A stretch of 33,369 bases of DNA from Methylomonas rosea (GTDB taxonomy: Bacteria; Pseudomonadota; Gammaproteobacteria; Methylococcales; Methylomonadaceae), in assembly GCF_024505055.1 (NCBI RefSeq), contig NZ_JANIBL010000058.1, forward strand, positions 1-33,369, given 5' to 3'. The translations under genes were made by a program, and so were the position numbers. Below, piece after piece: positions 1-9,063 of the stretch. A model generated the notes under the pieces. The model did no database searches. It had not been told where the DNA came from and saw nothing but the letters and a program-made list of their open reading frames with translations. The first letter of the stretch is position 1, and each line of letters opens with the position of its first letter.

Positions 1-25
1 AAAGCCGGCAGAAGCCGGCTTTTTT
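1..25 (+). terminator. Rho-independent terminator, probably bidirectional
   Basis: A 9-bp perfect stem (1-9 pairs with 14-22) with the 4-base loop AGAA is followed by a run of six T (20-25). On the plus strand it would end a gene lying before the window. The A's at its left edge mean it may also end the minus-strand adhesin gene that stops at 45. The left flank is cut off, so the minus-strand U-run cannot be confirmed. Confidence 0.75.
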
Positions 26-44
26 ATGGCATGTACGTTTGCGT

Positions 45-2198
45 TTAATGAACAACGCTATCTGGATGCTGTAAATCCGGTAATACGCTGCTAATGCCGG
101 TGTTCAGCAATACGCCGGTATCTACAGTAAAAGAACCCGTGCCGGTGCTATCGCCGTCGCCGTCCGTCGCGTTAAAGCCAAAGTTTAATTGCAAGCTTTG
201 TGGATTGGATAAGCTGGTGTATTGAAGACCGCTGACTGCGAATTTACCGGCAGTAACCTGTATCTTCAACTCGTCGTAACCGCCGCTGACGTTGATAGCC
301 GGTGCGTAGCCACCGCCTGCAGGTGCGACAAAGTTAATGGTTCTGCTGGCTACTTCGACTCCGCTCCTATAAGCGGTCCACCTGAAGCCGTCCGCACCGC
401 TTCCAATATCGGTTTCATTGAGTTGTACCGAGTTTACTAATTCCCTGGTGGTGATGTCGTAGTTGTTAACTGTGCCAAATTTATAGGTGATCACTTCTCC
501 TCGATCCAATACGCTATCGTTGTTAACGCCGATATGGTTCTGATTGATCGCCAGGTCGCTGCCTTCCACAAGCAGCGAGTTTCCTACAGCAACTTTTCCG
601 CTGATAGGGTCCTTCGTGGCATTGGTGAAAGCCAAGTTAGTTGGAGATGCAGCAGGCATATCCAGCACGTCGTGTAATACCAGTTTATATGCCCCATCCA
701 CGGCACCGTCCACTGTAGGCAACAGCGAAAACACCATGCGGTCGGCACCGAGGTCGGCAAATGTAGTCGTTAAAGCGCCGTTATCGACAAAAGCATAAAG
801 CTCTTGCAAATTATCGCCGTTGCTGTCGAGAATCAGGTAAGAAATACCGTCCGCTCGGGACATTAACGTGCCATTGTTGTTAATCAAGGTCACGCCTCCG
901 GAACTTCCAAAGCCGTCAAAACCCAAATCGTAATCGATCAAGCCGGTCAATGTTTGACCAGCGACATCTTGTAAATTTCCGTTACTGTTAATCACGACGG
1001 GTCCATCATCAAAAACGCTAGCGGTAAACGTAGTATTGGCAACGCTGCCATTCTGATCGGTTAACGTCGCCGAAAATGTAAAGCCAATAGCCGGTGACTC
1101 CGGGGCGGCCGTGTTTACGTGGGGCAAAGCATTCAGCAAGGTAAAGGTGTAGCTGTCATTGTTCACAACTACTTGATAAGAGCCGTCGTTGGCAGTCAGG
1201 GTTTGCGTAGCTGCGTCCCACGTTGCCCCGCTGGCCGATAAGACAACCGATGTTGGTGCTTGACCATTAATACGCAGCGTGCCGGTGTCGGCAGGGGGTA
1301 AGCTAGTGCCACTTTCGTCCACGATGACATCGCTGACAGTGACAGTAGGTACGTAATCTATGCTCACCTGAGCGGGATTGGACACCAAGCCCAAATTATC
1401 CGCAACAGTATAGGTAATAGGGGTTGGATTGCCGGTAAAGCCAGGCGTTGGCGTAAACGTAATGGCGCCAGTAGTGATATTGACAGTCCAAATGCCCTGG
1501 CCCTGCACCGCTAAAGGTTGACCGGGGCCAGTGCTGCCGACGATCTGCACGCTGGCGGGATTTAGCGTGCCGTCGGGGTCGTTGTCATTGTCTAGTACAT
1601 CGATCGTAACGCTGCTGCCGGGGGTTAAACCTGTGACGCTGTCATTGCCTGCGATAGGCGGCAGGTTGCCGGAGATAACAGCGGCTTGGTCCGGATTCAA
1701 TATCAAAACTTCCTGCACAATAGGCGGAAATGCCACCTCAGGACCCGTGGTATCGAAACCATTGGTGACGGGTGCTACCGGATTGAGATATTCGACAGTA
1801 ACCGGCACATGGCCTTCGTTACCTGCCCCCGGTGCGCCTCCGGCCCCTGGTGCTCCGCCGGCGGCGGTAGCTTCGGCTATTGCGGTTGGATCGGCGCCGG
1901 CCAGTAAGGCGGCTTGGATTTCCTCTGCGCTTAGTCCTTGTGGTTGCGGGTTTTGCCCGGTCTGAGCGGGCTCGCCCTGTTCCAGTAAAGCGGCGCTCAG
2001 TGGCATGCTGTCATTGCCGCCCATGTCAACGAAGGAGCCGTTGGCAAGTTGTATCATCACCGTGCTGCCATCGGCAGTGGTCAAGATATCGGTTGGGTAA
2101 ACGCGGTCGCCCACCTGCAAAATTCGTTTACTGCCGTCGGCGGCAATGGCGGTAACGGTGCCAGTTGCGATTTTAACGATGCCGATTTCTTGGGCCAT
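45..2198 (-). CDS. LapA/BapA-like retention-module surface protein (small, 717 aa)
   Basis: This is probably a type I-secreted, cell-surface-retained adhesin-like protein. Residues 1-60 match the retention module of LapA-type proteins (GD.V...D.L.T pattern, then an ANGS/GGND turn). Residues 111-114 are TAAG, the di-alanine type of site cut by the periplasmic protease LapG, and a Gly/Ala/Pro linker follows. About 178-282 is an Ig-like/CshA-type fibril repeat with the WTVN.TTGAITFTPTPGFTGNPTPITYTV pattern broken up over the domain. About 285-400 resembles a T1SS-143 domain ending in FDDGPV. The C-terminal third has an Asp/Gly-rich TDGDGDSTGTGS stretch. I see no RTX nonapeptide array, and the protein is far shorter than typical LapA-type adhesins. 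The start is supported by CCGGAG upstream of the ATG. No LapB/C/E transporter, LapG or LapD is encoded nearby. Domain naming is by pattern recognition only. Confidence 0.8.
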   Translation of the reverse strand: MAQEIGIVKIATGTVTAIAADGSKRILQVGDRVYPTDILTTADGSTVMIQLANGSFVDMGGNDSMPLSAALLEQGEPAQTGQNPQPQGLSAEEIQAALLAGADPTAIAEATAAGGAPGAGGAPGAGNEGHVPVTVEYLNPVAPVTNGFDTTGPEVAFPPIVQEVLILNPDQAAVISGNLPPIAGNDSVTGLTPGSSVTIDVLDNDNDPDGTLNPASVQIVGSTGPGQPLAVQGQGIWTVNITTGAITFTPTPGFTGNPTPITYTVADNLGLVSNPAQVSIDYVPTVTVSDVIVDESGTSLPPADTGTLRINGQAPTSVVLSASGATWDAATQTLTANDGSYQVVVNNDSYTFTLLNALPHVNTAAPESPAIGFTFSATLTDQNGSVANTTFTASVFDDGPVVINSNGNLQDVAGQTLTGLIDYDLGFDGFGSSGGVTLINNNGTLMSRADGISYLILDSNGDNLQELYAFVDNGALTTTFADLGADRMVFSLLPTVDGAVDGAYKLVLHDVLDMPAASPTNLAFTNATKDPISGKVAVGNSLLVEGSDLAINQNHIGVNNDSVLDRGEVITYKFGTVNNYDITTRELVNSVQLNETDIGSGADGFRWTAYRSGVEVASRTINFVAPAGGGYAPAINVSGGYDELKIQVTAGKFAVSGLQYTSLSNPQSLQLNFGFNATDGDGDSTGTGSFTVDTGVLLNTGISSVLPDLQHPDSVVH

Positions 2199-2310
2199 GC
2201 TCTGCTCCGGAGATTATTCCAAATAAATAACGCGATTTAGTGACCGAATAATAAGCTAATTTCAACAAGTTGACATAGTGCCTTGGTTGGAAATTTGCAG
2301 ACAGGAGCCA

Positions 2311-3915
2311 TTAAGAGCTGCAAGACAGCATGGAACAGCCGGCGCGTTGCTTCGCCCAGTCTGGGCGTTTGGCGGCAAAACCCTGTTTATCCGGTTGTTC
2401 GACGTAAGGCTGACGCAGCACTTCGAGCAATTCCCCAACTAACGAAAAATCGCCTTGTTCGGCCTGGTCGATTGCCAATTGCGCCAGATAGTTACGTAAT
2501 ACGTATTTGGGATTGACCGCGTTCATCGCTGCACTGCGTTCCAGCGGTGGTCGGCCATCGCGTTGGCTGCGCAGGCGGTAGATTGCGAACCAGCGGGTAG
2601 CTTGCTCCATGATTTCGTCGGTTAATGGCTCGTAGCTGGTGCCCTGCAACAGCGCTAAAAATTGCGCCGGCGAATTGGATTCCGCGCTTACATCGACATC
2701 GGCCAGTTGCCGATAAAACAAGGTCATATCGGTTTCAGCGGCTTGCATTAGCTGCGTTAACTCATCGACCAAGGCCTGATCTTCGCTGGGCTCGAATGAT
2801 GTTAAACCCAGCTTGGCTGCCATCATCGCCTGCCAGCCGACGTCGAAGGTTTCGGTGTAAGCCAATAAGGCTTGTTGCAAACTTTCGGCACGCATAATCA
2901 AGGGATACAACGCGTTGGCGAGTTGTACCAAATTCCAATAGGCGATTTTCGCCTGATTGCCGAACCGGTAGCGCCGGCCCTGAGCATCGGTGGTGTTGGG
3001 TGTCCAGTCCGGATCGTAATTTTCCAGCCAGCCGTAAGGACCGTAATCTATGGTTAAACCCAAAATCGACATATTGTCGGTGTTCATCACCCCATGCACG
3101 AAGCCTACGCGTTGCCAGTGCACGACCATTTCGGCGGTCTTGCGGCACACTTGTTTGAACCAGTCCAGGTAGACAGGAACTGAAGGTTCGCCCAGTTCCG
3201 GAAAATCGGTACGGATGGTGTAATCCACCAGTTTTTTCAGCGAATCGATGTCATCGCGCGCGGTGAATATTTGAAAACTGCCGAAGCGGGTAAACGACTG
3301 CGCCACCCTGCATACCACCGCGCCGGGTTCCATTTGCGGATTACCATCGTAAAACATGTCGCGCACCACTTGCTTACCGGTCAGGATTACACTCAAGGCG
3401 CGGGTAGTCGGTACGCCGAGATGATGCATCGCTTCGCTGCACAAAAATTCACGTATTGACGAACGCAGTACCGCCAGGCCGTCGGCGCTACGTGAGTAGG
3501 GTGTCACGCCGGCACCTTTCAGTTGCAAGGTATAACGTTGGTTACGCTGATTGACGACCTCGCCCAAGTTTATGGCCCGGCCATCGCCAAGCTGGCCGGC
3601 CCAATGGCCGAATTGATGGCCGCCGTAACACATCGCATAAGCGTCCATACCTTTTGCCAGCCGGCTGCCGGCGAACACCTGCGCAAAGTCCTCTGATTCG
3701 CAGGTCTGCACAGATATGCCCAAATCCTCCGCGACCTCCCTGGAATAAGCGACCAGCCTGGGCTGCTGCGCCGGTGTCGGGTTTGCCCGGGAATAACAGG
3801 CTGCATAAACCTGGCGCCGAAAATTGTCCGGTTCCGGATCACTAGGCAACTCGCGAATAAAACGATTGTCGAAGTTCAGATTATCGAGGGCTGAATTGTG
3901 GTTTTCGGTAGGCAT
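2311..3915 (-). CDS. selO: SelO/YdiU protein adenylyltransferase (AMPylase)
   Basis: SelO is a pseudokinase-fold enzyme that transfers AMP from ATP to Ser, Thr or Tyr of target proteins and is linked to oxidative stress. The kinase-like landmarks are present: LKGAG with Lys133, the IREF helix with Glu156, HGVMNTDN at 274-281 and the metal-binding IDYGP with Asp290. The C-terminus is Cys-Ser-Ser (532-534), matching the position where vertebrate SelO carries selenocysteine and bacterial homologues carry cysteine. The length of 534 residues is slightly above the bacterial norm because of a longer N-terminus. It is a single-gene unit, with about 110 bp to the adhesin downstream and divergent from the lipoprotein gene at 4026. 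The family assignment is secure; the substrate in this organism is unknown. Confidence 0.95.
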   Translation of the reverse strand: MPTENHNSALDNLNFDNRFIRELPSDPEPDNFRRQVYAACYSRANPTPAQQPRLVAYSREVAEDLGISVQTCESEDFAQVFAGSRLAKGMDAYAMCYGGHQFGHWAGQLGDGRAINLGEVVNQRNQRYTLQLKGAGVTPYSRSADGLAVLRSSIREFLCSEAMHHLGVPTTRALSVILTGKQVVRDMFYDGNPQMEPGAVVCRVAQSFTRFGSFQIFTARDDIDSLKKLVDYTIRTDFPELGEPSVPVYLDWFKQVCRKTAEMVVHWQRVGFVHGVMNTDNMSILGLTIDYGPYGWLENYDPDWTPNTTDAQGRRYRFGNQAKIAYWNLVQLANALYPLIMRAESLQQALLAYTETFDVGWQAMMAAKLGLTSFEPSEDQALVDELTQLMQAAETDMTLFYRQLADVDVSAESNSPAQFLALLQGTSYEPLTDEIMEQATRWFAIYRLRSQRDGRPPLERSAAMNAVNPKYVLRNYLAQLAIDQAEQGDFSLVGELLEVLRQPYVEQPDKQGFAAKRPDWAKQRAGCSMLSCSS

Positions 3916-4025
3916 GATGACATCTTATCGGTGGCTAAAAAATTTTCGAATCGCGGCTGGAACCGGCTAAGATAAGCCACTAACAGCTAGTTTATATCAA
4001 TCAACTTTTCAATCAGGGAATACAA

Positions 4026-4370
4026 ATGAAGAATTTTCTTGCAAAACGCGGACCACGCGCTTTTGGCTTTAGTTCACTTCTGTTAGTTGCCAGCCTTGCG
4101 ACTACGCAATTGACCGGTTGCTTTACTGTTGGTCAAGAGTTTTCTCCCGTCAGAGTACCGGAAATCAAGGTCGGCCAAACCCGTAAGCAAGATATTACCG
4201 AAATGTTCGGTACGCCTTGGCGCACCGGCATGGAAGATGGTAAGCCTACCTGGACTTACGGGATCTACAAATATGCTTTGTTCGGCGGCAACGACTCTCA
4301 GGATTTGCTGATTCGCTTCGATGCGCAAGGTGTGGTGCGGTCTTACACCTTTAGCTCTACCCGCAAATAA
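4026..4370 (+). CDS. BamE/SmpA-like small outer-membrane lipoprotein
   Basis: The 114-residue product has an N-terminal signal sequence and the lipobox LTGC, so Cys32 is the expected lipidated residue. After it, residues 45-112 follow the BamE/OmlA layout: IKVGQTRKQDITEMFGTPW (a helix and the G.P turn), then strands with WTYG and a terminal VVRSYTFS. BamE is an accessory lipoprotein of the outer-membrane beta-barrel assembly complex, but many BamE-fold lipoproteins are not part of it, so I do not assign bamE. AGGGA lies 8 bases before the ATG. The gene is 12 bp upstream of an M23 peptidase on the same strand, which suggests co-transcription and an envelope role. Confidence 0.8.
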   Translation: MKNFLAKRGPRAFGFSSLLLVASLATTQLTGCFTVGQEFSPVRVPEIKVGQTRKQDITEMFGTPWRTGMEDGKPTWTYGIYKYALFGGNDSQDLLIRFDAQGVVRSYTFSSTRK

Positions 4371-4382
4371 TCGCGGTGGCCG

Positions 4383-5324
4383 GTGTTTGCCCGCGGCATT
4401 TTAGCGATTTCGCTGTTACTGGCGTCCAGTAGCGGCGTAGCAAAAAAGCTTTATAAATATCAGGATGCCGAGGGCAACTGGTATTTTACCGATCAGGCCC
4501 CCGCGTCGAATCAGCCGGTAGAAGTCAGGCAATTAAAAGCCACCAGTCCGAAACGCGTTTGGCTGGAAAAAACCGCCGATGGTTTGCAACCGAGTTTTTT
4601 TGCGCTGAACGCGTATCCTGGGCCCATCGAACTGGCTGTCGATTGGCGTGAGCGGGAAAATGTCAGTGCCAATCCGGATTTGCCGCGCCGCTTTGTCGTC
4701 GAATCCGGGCAGTCCGGCAGCTTGTTTTCGCTTATTCCCAACGAGCGTGCCGGGTCTTATAGCGTCAATCTGCAATACAGCTATGTGGTTGGGCGGCCGT
4801 TACCGGGCTATGTTAGTCAGACACTTTATAAGCCACCCTTGCCGGCCGGCGCGCAGTTTCAAATTACCCAAGCCTTTAACGGTCCTTACAGTCATCACGA
4901 TCAACAAAATCGTTATGCGGTAGATATCATGATGCCGGTTGATACGCCGATTTACGCGGCTCGCGCGGGTATCGTGCTGGAAGTGGAAAACGATTTCACC
5001 GGCAATGGCACTAGCCAGGCTTATGCCGGTAAGGCCAACAGCATCAGGATTCTGCATGAGGACGGTTCCATGGCGGTTTATGCGCACCTGGCTCTGGAAA
5101 AGGCCCAAGTCAATCCGGGAGTGCGGGTGGCAACCGGGCAGTTGATCGGCTACTCCGGCAATACCGGGTTGACGACCGGGCCGCATTTGCATTTTGCGGT
5201 GCAAATCAATCGCGGCATGGAACTGATTTCCGTGCCGTTTCAATTCGCCGACGCGGAGGGGCTGGCAGTGGAGCCAAGGCTCGGCCTTTGGTTGTTCGGA
5301 CCCGCGTCTGCCATCGGCAATTAG
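4383..5324 (+). CDS. DUF4124 and M23-family peptidoglycan endopeptidase
   Basis: This is an exported 313-residue protein starting at GTG. It has a signal peptide (about 1-20), a DUF4124-type segment at about 21-50 (KLYKYQDAEGNWYFTDQAP), a beta-rich middle region and a C-terminal M23 metallopeptidase domain at about 155-280. The zinc and catalytic residues expected of LytM/M23 enzymes are present: a His at 171/172 with Asp181 in YAVDIMMP, His235 in YAHL, and HLH at 268-270. It should therefore be an active Zn-dependent endopeptidase cutting peptidoglycan peptides, unlike degenerate EnvC/NlpD-type factors. It follows the lipoprotein gene closely. Its stop codon overlaps the stop of the convergent diguanylate cyclase gene (shared TTAG at 5321-5324). 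Confidence 0.88.
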   Translation: MFARGILAISLLLASSSGVAKKLYKYQDAEGNWYFTDQAPASNQPVEVRQLKATSPKRVWLEKTADGLQPSFFALNAYPGPIELAVDWRERENVSANPDLPRRFVVESGQSGSLFSLIPNERAGSYSVNLQYSYVVGRPLPGYVSQTLYKPPLPAGAQFQITQAFNGPYSHHDQQNRYAVDIMMPVDTPIYAARAGIVLEVENDFTGNGTSQAYAGKANSIRILHEDGSMAVYAHLALEKAQVNPGVRVATGQLIGYSGNTGLTTGPHLHFAVQINRGMELISVPFQFADAEGLAVEPRLGLWLFGPASAIGN

Positions 5325-7561
5325 CCATTGGCTACGGATCTAAAAAACCGGAAACAGCCGCGACCGGCGCATTTGGCTTGGTACATGGCATTATCGGCGT
5401 TTTTCATCAGGGTATTCGCCTCCAGGCCGTCATCGGGATAAACGGCAATACCTACGCTGGAAGAAATATCCAGCGTGTGTTGTTGAATCAAAAACGGCAC
5501 ATTTAAACTAGCCAAGATGTTTTCCGCTACTAATCCTGCTGCTGTTTGCCTGTCCAATTGACCGAGCAAAATCACAAACTCGTCGCCGCCCAAGCGTGAC
5601 ACGGTATCCGTTTCGCGCCTCACGCACGCTTCCAGGCGATTCGCGACTTCCTTCAATAAAAGGTCGCCGACATCGTGGCCGAAGCTGTCGTTGACGGGCT
5701 TGAATTTATCCAGATCCAGATAGAGCAAGGCCAGCAAGTTGTGTTCGCGTCTAGCCTGAGCGATGGCCTGATGCAGGCGGTCGATCAGCAAGGTGCGATT
5801 GGGCAGGTCGGTCAGCGCATCATAGTGGGCGAGGTGATGAATGTGTTGCTCTATGGCTTTGCGCGCCGTTATGTCCATCATCGTGCCGACATAATGGGTG
5901 ATTTTGTCGTCCGCGCCTTTCACTGCACTGATGGTGAGCCATTCCGGAAATATATTGCCGTTCTTGCGCCGATTCCAGATTTCGCCTTGCCAGACGCCCT
6001 TGCTGTCGATCGATTGCCACATCTCCGCAAAAAACAGCGCGTCGTGAATGCCGGAATTGAGCAAATTCATTTTTTGACCGATGGCTTCTTCGCTGGAGTA
6101 GCCGGTAATCTCGGTAAACGATTTATTCACCTTTAAAATCACGGCATCGGCATCAGTAATCATCATGCCCTCCTGCGATTCGAAAGCGGTTGCGGCAATC
6201 CGCAGTTCGGTGTCCAGGCGCTTGCGTTCGCTGATGTTTTGCGCAAAGGTAAAACTCAGCTCCAAGCCATTGTGAGCGATATAGTGACAGGTGAGCTCGA
6301 CCGGGAAAATCGTACCGTCCTTACGCCGGTGCCGGCTTTCGTGGCTGAGGATTTCGCAATCGCGCAAACGCCCCCAAATGCTTGACCAGCCACTGGCCGG
6401 AAAGTCCGGATCGAATTCCAACGGGGTCATACCCACCAATTCGTCCCGAGAATAACCTAAGGACTGGCAAGCGTAATCGTTGACATACGTCACCATGCCC
6501 AGTGGATCAAGACAGAAGAAAGCAGTTTTGCATTTATCGACCATGGTTTTGGTCAGCCACAACTCGTTTTCGATTTTCTTTAGCTCGGTGATGTCGTCGT
6601 ATACCCCCAATACCCCGATCGTTTCGCCCCGACTGTTCCGTAGCGGCGCTTTGGAAGTTCGCAGCAGAATCTCCCGGCCATCGGGAGTGGTTTGCGGCTC
6701 TTCGTACGCCAGCTTAGGCACATTGGATTGCATTACCAGACGGTCATCGGCGCGGTAGAGCTCCGCCTGATCATGCCAGGACATTTGCTGATCGACTTTG
6801 CCGAGGATGTCTTCGGCGCCAGTTAAGCCGCCATCTCGAGCGAACTGCGAGTTGCAACCGAGATAGCGCGATTGCAGGTCTTTCCAAAATACCCGCATGG
6901 GTATGGTTTCGATCACCGATTGCAGCAGGCTACGCGATTCGGCGAGCGCGTTCATCGCTTCGATGCGTTTGGAAATATCGTAGAGCAAGACCAATTGCAT
7001 TTTATGCTTGGCCCCGCCTATTAGCGTGGCGGTAGCCAGTACGTGTTTGTTCAGACCGTTTTTGCAACGGATTTTGATTTCTAGGGGCTGAAATTCAAGG
7101 TCGTAATTTTCAAAGCGTTTTTGCCATTCTGCGTTAATTATTTCGCGATAGGCCGGGTCAGGGAAGGCTCGCTGCTGCCATTCGGATAGGTTGGGAATAT
7201 CTCGGAGCTGGTAGCCGAAGACCTTGGTAAATTCCGGATTCAGCATTTGCAGATGGCGCTTGTCGTCGAATAGCGCCAGCGGAATGGGCAGTGCGGTGAC
7301 AATAGCACTCAACTGGATATTATCGTCGTTCAAGCTGCTCAGTTGATCTAAAAAAACAATGATCATCGCGGAGATCAACGAGGCCACAAGCAGCGAAGCG
7401 ACTAAGCCGGTGAGTAGATAGTCGACACTGATTTCGCCTTTGAGCAGCAAATCCATCATCGCGACGATGGACTCTGTAAGTGCGGTAGCCAGAAAAACCG
7501 AAATAAGCCAAAGCTGGTATTTATTGATACGCTGTAAACGGCTGAGAAGAATATATTTCAA
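5321..7561 (-). CDS. Membrane-anchored diguanylate cyclase with four PAS domains
   Basis: This 746-residue sensor should make cyclic di-GMP from two GTP. Two membrane helices lie at about 16-38 and 48-71. Four PAS/PAC units follow at roughly 82-196, 208-330, 338-450 and 455-572; the last contains the common ITDADAVILKVNKSF.EITGYS pattern. The GGDEF domain occupies about 573-742. The active-site GGDEF motif is intact (658-662), and the product-inhibition I-site RETD (649-652) sits five residues before it, so the enzyme should be active and feedback-inhibited. There is no EAL domain. The start is TTG; no ATG occurs before residue 35, which lies inside the first membrane helix, so TTG is the best choice despite a weak ribosome-binding site. 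The ligands of the PAS domains cannot be read from sequence. Confidence 0.92.
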   Translation of the reverse strand: MKYILLSRLQRINKYQLWLISVFLATALTESIVAMMDLLLKGEISVDYLLTGLVASLLVASLISAMIIVFLDQLSSLNDDNIQLSAIVTALPIPLALFDDKRHLQMLNPEFTKVFGYQLRDIPNLSEWQQRAFPDPAYREIINAEWQKRFENYDLEFQPLEIKIRCKNGLNKHVLATATLIGGAKHKMQLVLLYDISKRIEAMNALAESRSLLQSVIETIPMRVFWKDLQSRYLGCNSQFARDGGLTGAEDILGKVDQQMSWHDQAELYRADDRLVMQSNVPKLAYEEPQTTPDGREILLRTSKAPLRNSRGETIGVLGVYDDITELKKIENELWLTKTMVDKCKTAFFCLDPLGMVTYVNDYACQSLGYSRDELVGMTPLEFDPDFPASGWSSIWGRLRDCEILSHESRHRRKDGTIFPVELTCHYIAHNGLELSFTFAQNISERKRLDTELRIAATAFESQEGMMITDADAVILKVNKSFTEITGYSSEEAIGQKMNLLNSGIHDALFFAEMWQSIDSKGVWQGEIWNRRKNGNIFPEWLTISAVKGADDKITHYVGTMMDITARKAIEQHIHHLAHYDALTDLPNRTLLIDRLHQAIAQARREHNLLALLYLDLDKFKPVNDSFGHDVGDLLLKEVANRLEACVRRETDTVSRLGGDEFVILLGQLDRQTAAGLVAENILASLNVPFLIQQHTLDISSSVGIAVYPDDGLEANTLMKNADNAMYQAKCAGRGCFRFFRSVANG

Positions 7562-7705
7562 ACTAGGCTTTAAGTACTTGTGCGGTAGAAACGCTCGGCC
7601 ATTTACGAGATGTTTTGTACGCTAAAGCTTACATGTTTGTAGGTAAGTTTCAAAATTTTTCAGGAATTTTTCCTTTTTTTTGTCTATGGCTGCGTAAATA
7701 AACAA

Positions 7706-8905
7706 TCAATGATCTGTACTACCTCGGCGATGAGCGACGAGGATGAATACGGCAATTAAACAAAATCCGGCACCCGCATAAAACGTAAACTCGGCGCCGT
7801 AGCTATCCCACAGTAAACCCGCCATGACGCTGGCCAACAGCATGGCGATGCCGCCCACCAAATTGAAAAAACCGTAAGCGGTGCCGCGCAGATCGGCGGG
7901 CGACGTGTCCGCGACCATTTTTGCCAGCAAGCCTTGAGTCATGCCCATGTGTACCCCCCAGAGTCCCACGCCGGCCAGCACGATTCGCCAATCGGCGCTA
8001 CTGGCCAGCACCAGGTCCGCAGCGATCAGTACGACCAGTCCCCAGCCCAGTAATTTGCGATGAGATACGCTGTCGGACAGGCGGCCGAACGGATAGGCCG
8101 TGGCCGAATAAACGATGTTCATCGCCACCATCGCCAAGGGCAACAGTGCAATCGGAATGGCGCTTTGTTGCGCACGCAATACCAAAAATGCCTCGCTGAA
8201 ACGCGCCAGCGTGAATACCGCGCCGATAGTCACCACGCGCCAATAGCCGGCATGTAAGCGCCGCAGATTGGCGCGCTTAATCGGATTACCGTGTTGCGCC
8301 CGCCGTAAATGCTTGGGTTCTTGCACGCCAAACAGCAACATCATGACCGACAAAACGCCGGGGATCACCGCCACCCAAAATACCGCCCGAAAATCATTAG
8401 CCCAAAGCAGCATTAGTGCCACCGCCAGCAATGGCCCCAGAAAAGAGCCAACCGTGTCCAATGATTGCCGTAAGCCGAAAGCTGCACCGCGAATTTCCGG
8501 CGGGGTGATGTCGGCTACCAGCGCGTCGCGTGGGGCACCGCGTATGCCCTTGCCGACCCGGTCCAGCAAGCGCGCGGTCAGGACCATGCCGTTGCTGCCG
8601 GCGATGGCAAACAAGGGTTTGGTCAAGGCTCCCAGGCTATAGCCGATCAAGGCTAGGCTTTTGCGCTTGCCCAGATAATCGCTGAGCACGCCGGAAAACA
8701 CCTTCACGATCAGCGCGGTCGCTTCCGCGGCGCCTTCGATTAAACCTATGCTCAAACTGCTGGCATGCAAGGTGGTGAGCATGAATATCGGCAGCAGGCT
8801 GTGGATCATTTCCGAGGAAATATCCATCAACATACTGACAAAGCCCAATGCCCAAACACTTTTGGGGATTTGTCGCCAGATAGGTTTTGCGCCGGAGTGC
8901 GTCAT
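7706..8905 (-). CDS. Major facilitator superfamily transporter
   Basis: The 399-residue protein is strongly hydrophobic, with about 12 membrane segments. After helix 2 it has the MFS motif-A-like loop GVLSDYLGKRKS. A second conserved region in the middle of the N-terminal half, RLLDRVGKGIRGAPRDAL, is typical of a family of uncharacterised MFS permeases in proteobacteria. The substrate cannot be inferred; drug or metabolite export is possible. It is a single gene, separated from the diguanylate cyclase by about 140 bp and divergent from the dienelactone hydrolase gene. The ribosome-binding site before the ATG is weak. Confidence 0.85.
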   Translation of the reverse strand: MTHSGAKPIWRQIPKSVWALGFVSMLMDISSEMIHSLLPIFMLTTLHASSLSIGLIEGAAEATALIVKVFSGVLSDYLGKRKSLALIGYSLGALTKPLFAIAGSNGMVLTARLLDRVGKGIRGAPRDALVADITPPEIRGAAFGLRQSLDTVGSFLGPLLAVALMLLWANDFRAVFWVAVIPGVLSVMMLLFGVQEPKHLRRAQHGNPIKRANLRRLHAGYWRVVTIGAVFTLARFSEAFLVLRAQQSAIPIALLPLAMVAMNIVYSATAYPFGRLSDSVSHRKLLGWGLVVLIAADLVLASSADWRIVLAGVGLWGVHMGMTQGLLAKMVADTSPADLRGTAYGFFNLVGGIAMLLASVMAGLLWDSYGAEFTFYAGAGFCLIAVFILVAHRRGSTDH

Positions 8906-9063
8906 GGAGGCTCTGTTTTGCTGTTCGTTTAAAGAAAATCACAGCGTCTAGTTTGCTGTAAAACACACCGCTAAGGTGGAATTTTATCGTCTTAAGGTCA
9001 GAGAGATTGACAATGCCCGTTAGCGATGTAAACGTAAGGCCATTTTTTGAACGGGAGGTTTTC

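Noticed and set aside
1531..1965. Open frame of 144 codons on the plus strand
   Set aside because: It is antisense to the Gly/Ala/Pro-rich linker and Ig-like domain of the retention-module gene, and its composition mirrors that region.
2270..2275. Plus-strand TTGACA, a consensus -35
   Set aside because: No -10 at proper spacing, and no plus-strand gene follows; the next genes on that side are on the minus strand.
9007..9063. N-terminal extension of the dienelactone hydrolase from a TTG
   Set aside because: The strong GGGAGG site and the signal peptide both favour the ATG at 9064.
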